From Glycomyces lechevalierae (GTDB lineage Bacteria > Actinomycetota > Actinomycetes > Mycobacteriales > Micromonosporaceae), in NCBI RefSeq assembly GCF_027622945.1, contig NZ_JAPZVQ010000007.1, forward strand, positions 62,001 to 126,000: a DNA stretch of 64,000 nt. Direction: 5' to 3'. The notes under the pieces were generated by a model. That model saw only the letters and a program-made list of their open reading frames with translations. It was not told the origin of the DNA and did not search any database. Position numbers and translations under genes: made by a program. Below, in pieces: positions 18,501 through 26,543 of this stretch; the stretch's first letter is position 1; every line of letters starts with the position of its first letter.

Positions 18501-18888
18501 CGTGCCGCTCGTCGCCGGTGATCGCCCACATGAGCGCGTTCTGGTAGGCGGCCCCGGCGTCCTCTGCGGCCTCGGCCGTGTGGTCGGTGGGGCCGCGGCC
18601 CCACGAGGTGATCTGGCCGGTGTTGCGGATCCGGTAGTCGTGGGCGGAGCGGCCGTTCGCGGCCATCGCCGCGAAACCGGAGTGGATCGGCTCCTCCCCC
18701 GCCGTCACCGCGGCCCGCATCCGCTCCAGGTCCGCGGCCGTGTGCAGGAGACCGGGGTGCGCGAAGGCGAATGCGGGCGCGGCGAATCCGGAAGCGGACG
18801 GCAGCGCCGCACCGGTGCCGACCGCGATCAGGGACCCCGCGGCGCCGCGCAGGAACACGCGGCGGGTCGGGCGGTACTGGTTCATCAT
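15520..18888 (-). CDS. Multimodular secreted alginate-lyase-fold polysaccharide lyase
   Basis: 1122 residues. Tat signal with RRVFLRG near residue 9. Domains: alginate-lyase-like alpha-barrel (PF05426-like, about 45-340), FN3 (about 395-490), DUF1349/concanavalin-like module (about 495-735), FN3 (about 740-830), putative Ig domain of He_PIG type (about 830-910), second DUF1349-like module (about 912-1122). The two FN3-linked beta-sandwiches probably bind carbohydrate. Compared with the paralogue at 20780-21997, the catalytic-domain landmarks ANGNWDVA and VAWNQGVDLYG are kept. The ESGRDQGH segment is ESGRTQAY here, losing an Asp and a His, so activity or substrate may differ. It follows the GH28-like gene by 20 bases and is last in that transcription unit. 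Expected role: extracellular beta-elimination of an acidic polysaccharide. Confidence 0.85.
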   Translation of the reverse strand: MMNQYRPTRRVFLRGAAGSLIAVGTGAALPSASGFAAPAFAFAHPGLLHTAADLERMRAAVTAGEEPIHSGFAAMAANGRSAHDYRIRNTGQITSWGRGPTDHTAEAAEDAGAAYQNALMWAITGDERHADKTRDILNAWSASLQTITGADGQLGAGLQGFKLVNAAEILRHSEYDGWADADIARCERSFKDVWYPSISGYALFANGNWDVAALQTIIAVAVFCDDRVMFEDAVRYARHGSGNGSITGIVVDESGQGQESGRTQAYAQLALGLLSDTAEVAWNQGVDLYGHEGNRILAGFEYTAKYNLGEDVPFTADLDRTGKYLKTAISASNRGQYRPIHELAYGHYAGRLGLAVPYTERVVFRGSGGNRFIEGGNDDHPSWGTLTFAREPVEPAAPQAPPPAPAGLAADGSSAGITLAWAAAVEPASMAPAASYTVKRAGLEGDFATLATGVTETTYTDESARAGQTYVYVVSAANEAGEGPDSLGIAVSAGLPSPWASMDVGEPGPSGSTNFDGQAFRIEGGGADIAGAGDAFRFTYLPMSGDGTLTARIAHPVSSQYAKVGLMMRESLEPDAAHASMLIQGLPLHTWSGVWTTRAATGAATTGTGSTPVPPTQQTEITVNAGFPIASHGSLPASATPLPAPHVEGASDGYRWRRPYWVRLERKDSKFTGWISPNGRDWRKVGSTRLELDRELHVGLAVCSVLGADADWAETTTAVFDNVTAPGWSSDAPTAPVGDLRARAGANAVELAWASADLAARFTVKRAPASGGRFAVLARDIGPVGYGVQTRYTDATGTPGTEYRYLVCAANATGEGPASTEARAVMPTPTAPEITSAGTAFGNAGKPFEYLIRATGDPSGFTAGGLPDGLCLDAATGLISGTPAVPGESTVALSAANATGAAAANLAVVVGSSPPAPWAYRDIGDHVPDERLLGSRSVVDIRVPGITCHDEATGMFTLRGAGSDLNVINQGMTVHFASVPLEGDGSIIARLADWRGAAATGRAGLVMAKSLNPFDQMAGTVLGANGTVQFFRRTRVAFRPTTTDGPVGVGAPIWLRLSRTGDAFSAATSTDGETWTPIGEPHAIPAFGTALYHVGLAVVSGDPAALSTAVFDQVSVAPTAGA

Positions 18889-18908
18889 GGCTCCCTAGTG
18901 GCGGAGGG

Positions 18909-20675
18909 TCAGGCGACAGTGAACGTGGTGGTGTGCTCGACGGTCCCGGCTCCGTTGGCGGCGCTGAAGGTCACGTCGTAGGAACCGGTTTCTACCGCAG
19001 CACCGGACACTACACCCGCGGCGGTGTCGAAGACCAGACCCTCGGGCAGGCCCTCGGCCTCGAACGCCTCGGGGAACCCGGTGGCGCTCACGGTGTAGAC
19101 CGTGTTGGCCCCCGTCTTCGTCCTCGCTTCACCGGCCGCGATGATCGCGGGCGGCGTCGTGCTCGGCGCGGTCTCCGGCTTCAGGAACCGCACTCCGGTC
19201 ACGTGCTCGTTGACGTGCATCGGCACCATGTCCGAGGCCTTGTACCAGCCCGGCTTCGCCATGTTGTCAGCGATGACCTTGCCGTTGACCTTGAAGTTCT
19301 GGAAGACCACGTCCTTGATGCCGTGGTCGGCGTCGTACCCGAGCAGGAGCGCGGTGTCGGCATGCGTGCCCTCGTAGCTCATGTCGCGCACGAACACCGA
19401 CTCGATCCCGCGCCCGGCCGAGGTGTTGTAGGACTTGTTGTAGGCCACTCGCATGTGGATGATCTGGCCGATGCGGAAGTCCTCGACGCGCACGTCCTGG
19501 ATGCGGACGTTCCGCACCAGGTTGCTGTCGCCGGGGTTGATCGCGATGCAGCCCTGGTAGTTCTGCTGCGGCTCGCGGTGGTCGAGGATGTCGAGGTCGC
19601 TGATGACGATGTTCTCCAGCACCTCGGGCTCCTCGGTGTTGCCGTGGGTGCCGATGTTGATCGGGTGGGCGAGGTCGGCCCACAGCGCCGAGCCGCGGAT
19701 GGTGATGTTGCGGACGTCGCCGTAGTAGTCGTTCCGGTGGGCGTAAAGGGCGATGCAGTCGTCGGAGCTGCGCATGAACATGCCCTCGATGAGGACTTCG
19801 CTCGAGCAGAACACATCGATGCCGTCGCCCCACTTGGCGGAGCTGAAGTACGACACGTCGCGGACGGTCACCTGCTCGGACTCGCCGATGTCGCACAGGT
19901 TCCCGGTCGGGTTGTTCATGACCGTGACGCCCTCGATCAGGATGTTCTTCGAGGACCTGACGGGGGCGGCACCCCAGTCGACGCCGGTGATCACGCCGCG
20001 CCCGCGCAGCGAGGCGTTCTCGACGCCGTTGAACGCGATCTTGCGCTTGACGACCGCGCCCCCGGCGAGGTAGACGGTCTGGCCGCTCTGGACGGCGAGC
20101 TCCCCGCCCGTGTGCACGCCGGGACCGAAGTAGACGACGCCCGGGTCCTCGGGGTCGGGCGCGTCGTCGTCGATCGCGTTGGCGAGGAGGTGGAGGCAGT
20201 CGTAGAGGAGGCCGTTGACCTCGACGACGACCTTGCGGGGCTCGGTGAGCGTGAAGTGGATCGAGCGGTCCTCGACTTCCGATTCGATGCCGTACGAGAG
20301 CGGCCGCACCCGCGCCTGCTCGACCTCGGCCTTGGTGAAGGTCACCTTCACTTCGACGGTGCCGCTGAAGTCGAAGGAGGCCACCGAGGACTGGTAGAAC
20401 TGGTCGCCGCCGGTCAGCTTGATCTCCTTGAGCCGCACGTTGTACGCCTCGACGGGTGTCCACTGGCCGCCGGGGTTCTTGACTGCGACCGTGAACGTGC
20501 TGTTGCGGGCGACGCCCTCGGGGATCGGGTAGGTCACGAGGCGGTCCTCAGCGGACGGCTCCTGTGCGGAGGCAGGGTTAGCGGCGGTGGCCAGGTAGCC
20601 GGCGACGGCGACCGCGCCGCCCGCCTGAAGCACGGCGCGCCGGGACAGGCTGGTGCGTGAAGGGTTCTCAGTCAT
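18909..20675 (-). CDS. Secreted GH28-like right-handed beta-helix glycosidase
   Basis: 588 residues with a Tat-like signal (SRRAVLQAGG). After a ~110-residue beta-sandwich N-terminal domain comes a parallel beta-helix with polygalacturonase-like landmarks: GDGIDVFCS, the Asp pair in SSDDCIALYAH, and HPINIGTHGN in place of the canonical GHG. A He_PIG-type Ig domain closes the protein (about 495-588). Family knowledge suggests hydrolysis of galacturonan or another acidic or branched polysaccharide by inversion. The departures from the canonical NTD and GHG motifs mean it may belong to a related beta-helix family. It lies between the two lyases in one operon, supporting joint attack on the same polymer. 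The ATG at 20675 follows GAGGAACC. Confidence 0.8.
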   Translation of the reverse strand: MTENPSRTSLSRRAVLQAGGAVAVAGYLATAANPASAQEPSAEDRLVTYPIPEGVARNSTFTVAVKNPGGQWTPVEAYNVRLKEIKLTGGDQFYQSSVASFDFSGTVEVKVTFTKAEVEQARVRPLSYGIESEVEDRSIHFTLTEPRKVVVEVNGLLYDCLHLLANAIDDDAPDPEDPGVVYFGPGVHTGGELAVQSGQTVYLAGGAVVKRKIAFNGVENASLRGRGVITGVDWGAAPVRSSKNILIEGVTVMNNPTGNLCDIGESEQVTVRDVSYFSSAKWGDGIDVFCSSEVLIEGMFMRSSDDCIALYAHRNDYYGDVRNITIRGSALWADLAHPINIGTHGNTEEPEVLENIVISDLDILDHREPQQNYQGCIAINPGDSNLVRNVRIQDVRVEDFRIGQIIHMRVAYNKSYNTSAGRGIESVFVRDMSYEGTHADTALLLGYDADHGIKDVVFQNFKVNGKVIADNMAKPGWYKASDMVPMHVNEHVTGVRFLKPETAPSTTPPAIIAAGEARTKTGANTVYTVSATGFPEAFEAEGLPEGLVFDTAAGVVSGAAVETGSYDVTFSAANGAGTVEHTTTFTVA

Positions 20676-20709
20676 GGTTCCTCATCTGTTCGGAAAGGGA
20701 GGGGAGGGT

Positions 20710-20738
20710 GCGGGGGCCGGACCGGGTCCGGTCCCCGC
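20710..20738 (-). other. Intercistronic hairpin between lyase and GH28-like genes
   Basis: GCGGGG and CCGGAC arms pair with GTCCGG and CCCCGC, with one mismatched pair and a 3-nt loop, in the 104-base gap. It could be an attenuator or an mRNA-stabilising element between the two genes. Confidence 0.4.
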
Positions 20739-20779
20739 CTGTCGTTGCGGCGCAATGCCGCACGGGAGAAGTGTCGTGT

Positions 20780-21997
20780 TCAGCGGAGGCAGGCGAGCGT
20801 GCCGAAGCCGAGCTCGTCGAAGCCGCCTGAGGTGGTGCCGTAGTCGCCGCCGCCGCCTTCGGCGCCGCTCTGCTCGACCATCTGCTTCAGGTTGGGCAGG
20901 GTGAATCCCCACCGGGAGATGTAGTGGCCGTACACCCGCGCCCACACAGGCCGGGCCTGGCCGCGGCCGCCCGCGCCCATCACCGTGTGCTCGTTGTAGC
21001 TGCAGTTGACGCCGGAGCCCCAGGTGTACTTGGTGAACGGCAGGTCGTCGTAGCCGAGGTTGTAGCGGGCCACGTAGTCGGCGGCCCGGGCGAAGGCGTG
21101 GTCGCGCGCCGAGTACAGGTCGACGCCCTGGTTCCAGGCCATTTCCATGATCGTGCCCATCAGGCCGATGCCCATCATGGTGTGCCCCTGGTCGCGGCCC
21201 GACTCCTGCCACTGCGCGAGGGCGCCGTGGATGAACGGGATCGCGTTCTTGATCGAGCCGTTGCCGGCGCCGTTCCAGAAGTAGTCGACGGCGCGGTCGA
21301 ACTTGGCCGGCTCGTCGTTGAAGACGCCGATCGCCATGATCGAGGCCATGCTGCACAGGTCCCAGTTGGCCCAGTAGTTGGTGATGCAGGCGCCGTTGTG
21401 GCGGTTGAGGAAGTCGTCGTTCATCGGGTAGAAGATGTTGCGCAGCATGGCTTGGAACCGCGCCCGGTCGAAGCCGGGGGCGTCGCGCACCAGCTCGGCG
21501 GCGTTGGCGGCCTGGTAGCCGTAGATGCCGGCGGCGAGCCAGCGGTCGGCGGAGCCGTTGATCTCCTGGAGGGTGCCGGACCAGGCGTTGAGGATGTTCA
21601 CCGCGCAGTCGCGATGGGTCGTGGTGCCGGTGATCCGCCAGCGCAGCGCGTTCTGGTACGCGGCGTGGATGTCGTTGTAGAAGATGGCGTAGTTCTCCGG
21701 CCAGCCGCTGCCGCGGTAGATGCCGGTCTGCGGGTTGGGCTGCCAGTCCGGCCAGGAGTGGCGGTTGCCGATCAGCTTGCGCCAGCCGGAGATCCACGGC
21801 TCCGCGTTCGCGTAGACCTGCTCGCGCATCCGGTCGAAGTCGGCCTGGGTGTGCAGCAGTCCGGGATGGGCGCCGGTCTGGGCCTGGGCGATCCCGAGGC
21901 CCGCGGTGCCGGCGACCGCGAGGCCTCCTGCGACGACGGCTCCCCGCAGGAGGTGCCGCCGGGCGAGGCGCGGTTCGTTCGCGTGGTGTTGGGACAT
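20780..21997 (-). CDS. Secreted alginate-lyase-fold polysaccharide lyase
   Basis: About 405 residues from the ATG at 21997, chosen for the AAAGGAGCACC ribosome site; the frame extends to 22057 through the promoter operator. Tat signal ARRHLLRG. A single PF05426-type domain: TNYWANWDLCSM and ESGRDQGHT are the active-site-like landmarks, and AWNQGVDLYS matches the larger paralogue at 15520. No accessory modules. First gene of its own transcription unit: the LacI operator at 22044-22059 overlaps the promoter -10, so expression is repressed until the LacI inducer appears. Substrate by context is an alginate- or glucuronan-like acidic polysaccharide; the family covers more than one polyuronide, so this stays an inference. 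Confidence 0.85.
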   Translation of the reverse strand: MSQHHANEPRLARRHLLRGAVVAGGLAVAGTAGLGIAQAQTGAHPGLLHTQADFDRMREQVYANAEPWISGWRKLIGNRHSWPDWQPNPQTGIYRGSGWPENYAIFYNDIHAAYQNALRWRITGTTTHRDCAVNILNAWSGTLQEINGSADRWLAAGIYGYQAANAAELVRDAPGFDRARFQAMLRNIFYPMNDDFLNRHNGACITNYWANWDLCSMASIMAIGVFNDEPAKFDRAVDYFWNGAGNGSIKNAIPFIHGALAQWQESGRDQGHTMMGIGLMGTIMEMAWNQGVDLYSARDHAFARAADYVARYNLGYDDLPFTKYTWGSGVNCSYNEHTVMGAGGRGQARPVWARVYGHYISRWGFTLPNLKQMVEQSGAEGGGGDYGTTSGGFDELGFGTLACLR

Positions 21998-22043
21998 GGT
22001 GCTCCTTTGCGCCATGCGGTGACATGCCGGGGGATGCGACCGC

Positions 22044-22059
22044 TCGTGAACGTTCACGA
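22044..22059. promoter_or_regulatory. LacI operator O1 within the lyase promoter
   Basis: Perfect 16-bp palindrome TCGTGAACGTTCACGA. On the minus strand a promoter reads TTGAAA (22080-22085), 18-bp spacer, TATCGT (22056-22061), so the operator covers the -10 box. Same sequence class as the four sites at 28566, 28588, 29724 and 30775. Confidence 0.8.
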
Positions 22060-22174
22060 TAACACAATTTATCTATATGTTTCAATGAAAATCTGCGGTA
22101 TCCGACATTTGCGCACACCCGGCCAGAGGCGGAGACCGAGACTGCCCCGCCCCTGGTCGGAGCTTGTGCGGAAC

Positions 22175-24631
22175 TCAGTACACGCGGATCTCCTCGATGT
22201 CGATCGGCTGCTGCGGGAAGGCGATCCGCACCCGCGAAGCCGGCCGGGCCGGGAAGTCCAGGTGCACCGAGAGCGAATCGGCGCCGGGCTCGCCGCGGTG
22301 CAGCGGCTCGAACCGCTGCCCGTCCGCGCTCGTCTCGACCGCCCACGGATGCGCGGGGGCCTCGGCGAAGACCACCTCAATCCGGCTGATCTCGTACGGG
22401 AACTCCAGATGCGCGGTGATCCACTCGCCGGGATCGCGGTTCGCGGCCCGCCAGAACGTGCCGCTCCCGCTGCTCGTGGCGTTCCCGCCCTCGAACCGCG
22501 GCTCGGCGCTGCTCACCGAGACCGGCCGGTACGCGGCCAGCGAGGTCTTCCCCTGCCCGCGAGGGGGCTCGGCTACCGACGGCGCGGGCGGCGGCAGCCG
22601 CCTCGCGCGCGGCGCCTTGCGCTCGCCGACCGCCTCGGCAACGAGCTCGGCCGGGACCAGACCGTCAGCGGTGGCCCGAATGCGTTGCACCCCAGGCACA
22701 TACGAGCGCAACTCGATCGCCCCCGCACCGCCCCACAGACTGTGGGTCTCGGGCGCGAGCGTGATGCTCCGGCCCGAGGGGAACACGCCTTCGCCTTCGA
22801 CCACGGTCAGCGTCACGGCCCGGTCGTCCACGACCCGGACGCCGCGCGTGTCGACCAGTTCGACCTCGATGCGCACGTCACCGGTGCCGTCGGTCGGGAT
22901 CGTGTCGACATCGGAGGACAGCCGCAGCGCGACCGCCCACCCGGGCTTGGGGAACTCGGGCGGGGCGATGCCGCGCAACCGCTCGCGGTACCAGTGGTAC
23001 GGCCGCCGGGGCCTCCGCCAGTAATCGGCCAGGCCCTGGAGACCGGCGCCGTCCGCGATCGACTTGTAGTGGAACGCGCACCAGAAGATCTTGCCCGAGC
23101 GCCACGGGTAGTCGACCTCGACGCCGTGCTCCCACTCCACTTCGTACTCCCCCGGCCCCTGGCCGCGCACGCCGTGGTACTCCGACACCACGTTCGGGAT
23201 GCCGGGATCGTGGAAGAGCTCCGCGCCGTCGCCGTTGTAGCCGGCGATGTCGCCGAGACGGTCGAAGCCCTTGCGCTGCGCGCCGCCGACCGCCACCGGA
23301 CGGGTCGGGTCGAGCTCGCGCGCGAGTTCGACCAGTTCGCCGGTGAGCCGCTTGGCCTTGTCGATCACCTTGTCATCGCTGAAGAACGCCTCGTTGCCGA
23401 TGCTCCACGTGACGATGCTCGGGTGGTTGCGGTGGGTCCGGACCATCTCGCGCAGGGCGCGCCGCAGGCTCTCCTCGAACGCGGGCTCGTCCGCCTCCTC
23501 CACGGGGTAGGCGCTGGCGAACCAGTAGCCCTCGACGTCCTCGCCGCCGATCCCCCAGAAGTGGAGCTCGGACCAGAACAGCAGGCCCTGGCGGTCGCAT
23601 TCCTCCGCGAAGAACGGGTGGTGCGGGTAGTGCGAGCCGCGGATGATGTTCATGCCCAGGTCCTTGACCATGGCCACGTCGCGGCGGATCGAGGCGCGGG
23701 TGCCCGCGTCGCCCCAGCCGCCGCGGTTCTGATGGACGTTCACGCCGTGGAGGTCGAGGTGTTCGCCGTTAAGGAAGAACCCGCGGTCGGCCGTGAACTC
23801 GAAGCTGCGGATGCCGAATGCGGTCTGCTGCGAATCCCTCGCTGTCCCCTCGACGGAGACGGAGGCCGTCAGCCGGTACCGGTGCGGCTGGTCCGGGTGC
23901 CACAGGATCGGACGCGCAACGGCCCCTTCGAGTTCGACGACGGCCCGTGAGCGTGCCGGGATGGTGCGGGTCACGGGAGGGAGCGCGGCGACGGTGCGCC
24001 CGGGATCGGCGATCACGGCCGCCACGTCGACCTGGACCGGATGCGGCTCGTCGTTGACGACCTCCACGCTCGCGGCGACGGTCGCACGTTCGCGGCCGAC
24101 GTCGGGCGTGGTCACGCCGATGCCGTACCAGTCGATGCGCACCCGGTCGGCCACGATGAGGCTGACGTCGCGGTAGATCCCGCCGGCGAAGCTGTAGTCG
24201 CCCGCGCGCGGAGCGAGTCGCGGGTTCCAGAGGTTGTCGACGCGCACGAAGACCTCGTTGGCCCCGGCGACGACGGCGTCCGAGATGTCCACTGTGAACG
24301 GCGTGTAGCCGCCTTCGTGGCGGCCGACGGGGCGGCCGTTGACGAAGACCTCGCAGGCTTGGAAGACCCCCAGGAACTCCAGGGCGATCCACTGGCCTGT
24401 CCATTCAGGATTGATCGTGACGGTGCGGCGGTAGCAGCCGTGGCCGACGTAGAAGCGCTGTTCGCGGAAGTCGGGCAGGTCGAAGGAGTGCGGCAGGCCG
24501 ATGTCGTACCAGGCGGCGTCGTGCCGGGCGGCTTCTGGCCGTGGCGGGTGCGGCGGCTCGGACTCGGCACCGGGATGCTCGCCGTACGCGAACGTCCAGT
24601 CGTCGTTGATGAAGCGCTGTTCGCGGATCAT
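22175..24631 (-). CDS. Glycoside hydrolase family 2 enzyme with C-terminal discoidin-like domain
   Basis: 818 residues from the ATG at 24631; the frame extends to 24742 but that part lies in a structured intercistronic element. GH2 layout: sugar-binding jelly-roll (1-170), Ig-like domain (about 175-270), TIM barrel with HGVNVHQNRGG, acid/base Glu414 in GNEAFF and nucleophile Glu484 in VSEYHG, further beta-sandwich, then an F5/8 type C-like module (about 680-818, ISRIEVVF and IDIEEIRVY strands). Retaining exo-beta-glycosidase: beta-galactosidase, beta-glucuronidase or related. No signal peptide, so it acts on imported oligosaccharides. It lies directly after the ABC substrate-binding protein gene, separated by a nested stem-loop, which suggests lower expression than the binding protein. 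Confidence 0.88.
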   Translation of the reverse strand: MIREQRFINDDWTFAYGEHPGAESEPPHPPRPEAARHDAAWYDIGLPHSFDLPDFREQRFYVGHGCYRRTVTINPEWTGQWIALEFLGVFQACEVFVNGRPVGRHEGGYTPFTVDISDAVVAGANEVFVRVDNLWNPRLAPRAGDYSFAGGIYRDVSLIVADRVRIDWYGIGVTTPDVGRERATVAASVEVVNDEPHPVQVDVAAVIADPGRTVAALPPVTRTIPARSRAVVELEGAVARPILWHPDQPHRYRLTASVSVEGTARDSQQTAFGIRSFEFTADRGFFLNGEHLDLHGVNVHQNRGGWGDAGTRASIRRDVAMVKDLGMNIIRGSHYPHHPFFAEECDRQGLLFWSELHFWGIGGEDVEGYWFASAYPVEEADEPAFEESLRRALREMVRTHRNHPSIVTWSIGNEAFFSDDKVIDKAKRLTGELVELARELDPTRPVAVGGAQRKGFDRLGDIAGYNGDGAELFHDPGIPNVVSEYHGVRGQGPGEYEVEWEHGVEVDYPWRSGKIFWCAFHYKSIADGAGLQGLADYWRRPRRPYHWYRERLRGIAPPEFPKPGWAVALRLSSDVDTIPTDGTGDVRIEVELVDTRGVRVVDDRAVTLTVVEGEGVFPSGRSITLAPETHSLWGGAGAIELRSYVPGVQRIRATADGLVPAELVAEAVGERKAPRARRLPPPAPSVAEPPRGQGKTSLAAYRPVSVSSAEPRFEGGNATSSGSGTFWRAANRDPGEWITAHLEFPYEISRIEVVFAEAPAHPWAVETSADGQRFEPLHRGEPGADSLSVHLDFPARPASRVRIAFPQQPIDIEEIRVY

Positions 24632-24667
24632 GCGGTCGGGACCTCTCAGCACATGGGTGTTGTCGGG

Positions 24668-24766
24668 GAGGCGGGCCGCGTCTCCCGGTGCGGCTCGATC
24701 ACGGCTCGCAAGCGTCGCCAAGGCTGCTTGCGAGCCGTGCATTCGCGCAGAGTCGCGGCCCGCCTC
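24668..24766 (-). repeat. Nested double inverted repeat between binding-protein and GH2 genes
   Basis: Outer arms GAGGCGGGCCGCG (24668-24680) / CGCGGCCCGCCTC (24754-24766), perfect over 13 bp, enclose a second perfect 14-bp pair CACGGCTCGCAAGC (24700-24713) / GCTTGCGAGCCGTG (24726-24739). It fills most of the 149-base intercistronic gap. Such stems after a binding-protein gene typically stabilise the upstream mRNA or partly terminate transcription. Confidence 0.7.
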
Positions 24767-24780
24767 GGATTGCGGCGGGA

Positions 24781-26424
24781 CTACTTGGTCTCGTCCCAGG
24801 CCTGTTGGTAGATCTCGACGTAGCGTTCGGCGCCGAGGTCGGTCAGGTTCTGCTGGAACTCGGCCCAGTCCTCGTCGCTCTCGATGTCGCGGGTGCCGGT
24901 GGCGAACTCGGCGCTCGCCTGGACGACGGCGCTCTCCACGTTGGTCTGGATCGTCGCCAGCTCCGAAGCGGTGTCACCGCTGATCCGGATGTCCCAGTAC
25001 GGGAACGCCTCGCCGGACTCGTGGCCCTCGTAGAGCTTCGTGGCCTCGAAGAGACGGCGCTCGTAGCCGGCCGGGTCGTAGACGTCGGTCGACACGATCT
25101 GGCCGCCGCGGAAGGTCTCGTCGCTGAAGTACTGCGTCATCGCGCCCCAGGCGTTGTTCAGGCCCTCGCCCTCGGGCAGGGTGAGCGTCTTGTACAGCGG
25201 CTCCACGGTCTCGTCGAGGGGCACGTCGCCGGACTCCGGCGGGGCCCAGTTGACGCCTTCGATGCCGAACTCGCCCTGGAGGTGCCCTTCGTACGAGTAG
25301 ATGAAGTCCATGATCTGCATGAGCTTCCTCTGCTTGGCCTCGCTGGCGCGGTTCGTGATGACGAAGGACGCGCCGCCGGCGCCGCTCGGACCGTTCCAGG
25401 ACGTGTCGCTGCCGTTCGGCCCGGTCAGCGGCGGAACCGCGTCGTACTGCGCACCGCGGCCGTCCGCGGCGGCGAGGTCGACGAAGACCGCGGGGTGCAG
25501 CGTGGCGACCGATCCGAGGATCACGCCCTCCGCGCTGTTGCCCTTGGCGTACAGCGCTTCACCGTTCTGCGTGAAGGTGCCCTCGTCGATCAGGCCGTCC
25601 TCGTACAGGGAGTTGACGTAGGCGATGGCGGTCCGCCACTCGTCGCGGGTCGGCTGCAGCACGACCTCGCCGTCGACGGCGGCGAGCGAGGCCGGCGTGG
25701 TGCCTTCGGCGTTGATGCCCGAGGTGTAGACGAACGGGTTCATCAAGTACTGGAGGACCGTACCGCCGAGGTCTCCGGAGAGGGGGATCTCGTCGGCCTT
25801 GCCGTTCCCGTTGGGGTCCTGGGTCTTGAACGCCTCGAGGACCGTGCGCATCTCTTCGGGCGTGGTCGGCTGCTCCAGCCCGAGGGTGTCGAGCCAAGCG
25901 GAGTTCATCCACAGCTTCGTGCCGTACGAGCAGTGGAAGCACTCGTTCCACTGCGGCAGGCCCCAGATGTTGCCGTCCGACGCCGTGGCCGCTTTCTTGT
26001 AGTCGGGCTCGTCCTCGAACGCTGCGGCGATGTTGGGCGTGTCCTCGCCGATCAGGTCGTCCAACTGGACGATGATGCCCTGCCCGCCGAGCTTCACGAG
26101 CTCGTCGTTGTTGAACTGGTCGACCCAGGGAATGAGCATGTACGCGTCGGGGTAGTCGCCGCTGGCGAGGGAGATCTGCCGCTTCTCCCCGGCCGCGGTG
26201 CCGTCGTACGTGGTGGTCTCGAACTGGAGGTCGACGTCGAACTTCTCCTCGATCACCTTCGTGAACGCGTTGTCGTCCAAGTCCATGTCGGGGTTCTCGG
26301 GCGCGAAGATGGTGATCACGTCGTCCGGAGTGGTCTCCGGCTCCGAGGAGCACGCGGCGAATGCACTGGCTGACACGGCCAGTGCCGCTCCGGCCGCCGC
26401 CGCTCGGGCGAATCTGCTGGTCAT
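24781..26424 (-). CDS. ABC transporter substrate-binding lipoprotein, AlgQ/LplA type
   Basis: 547 residues, larger than most sugar-binding proteins (about 420) and in the range of AlgQ1/AlgQ2 and LplA. Signal peptide ends in lipobox AFAAC with Cys25 as lipidation site. A calcium-binding loop DPNGNGKADE at about 202-211 is the hallmark of the alginate/oligosaccharide AlgQ subgroup. Captures oligosaccharides at the outer membrane face and delivers them to the permeases at 26544-28521. It is followed by the nested stem-loop and the GH2 gene, and preceded by a 119-base gap after the permease. Specificity for uronate oligomers is inferred from the subgroup and the flanking lyases. Confidence 0.9.
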   Translation of the reverse strand: MTSRFARAAAAGAALAVSASAFAACSSEPETTPDDVITIFAPENPDMDLDDNAFTKVIEEKFDVDLQFETTTYDGTAAGEKRQISLASGDYPDAYMLIPWVDQFNNDELVKLGGQGIIVQLDDLIGEDTPNIAAAFEDEPDYKKAATASDGNIWGLPQWNECFHCSYGTKLWMNSAWLDTLGLEQPTTPEEMRTVLEAFKTQDPNGNGKADEIPLSGDLGGTVLQYLMNPFVYTSGINAEGTTPASLAAVDGEVVLQPTRDEWRTAIAYVNSLYEDGLIDEGTFTQNGEALYAKGNSAEGVILGSVATLHPAVFVDLAAADGRGAQYDAVPPLTGPNGSDTSWNGPSGAGGASFVITNRASEAKQRKLMQIMDFIYSYEGHLQGEFGIEGVNWAPPESGDVPLDETVEPLYKTLTLPEGEGLNNAWGAMTQYFSDETFRGGQIVSTDVYDPAGYERRLFEATKLYEGHESGEAFPYWDIRISGDTASELATIQTNVESAVVQASAEFATGTRDIESDEDWAEFQQNLTDLGAERYVEIYQQAWDETK

Positions 26425-26543
26425 CGTTGACTGCCTTTCACTGAGGAGTTGATGGGCTTGAGGGGAAATCTGTGGGGGCGTTCAGCCGGCAAGGCTCGGA
26501 GTCGCTGATCAGCCGCGTCACGGCGACGCTCGCGAGCCGCGGA

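Noticed and set aside
16798..18981. 727-codon plus-strand frame antisense to the large lyase
   Set aside because: Gly/Val/Arg-rich composition, no domain, and the opposite strand has a signal peptide and recognisable domains in order.
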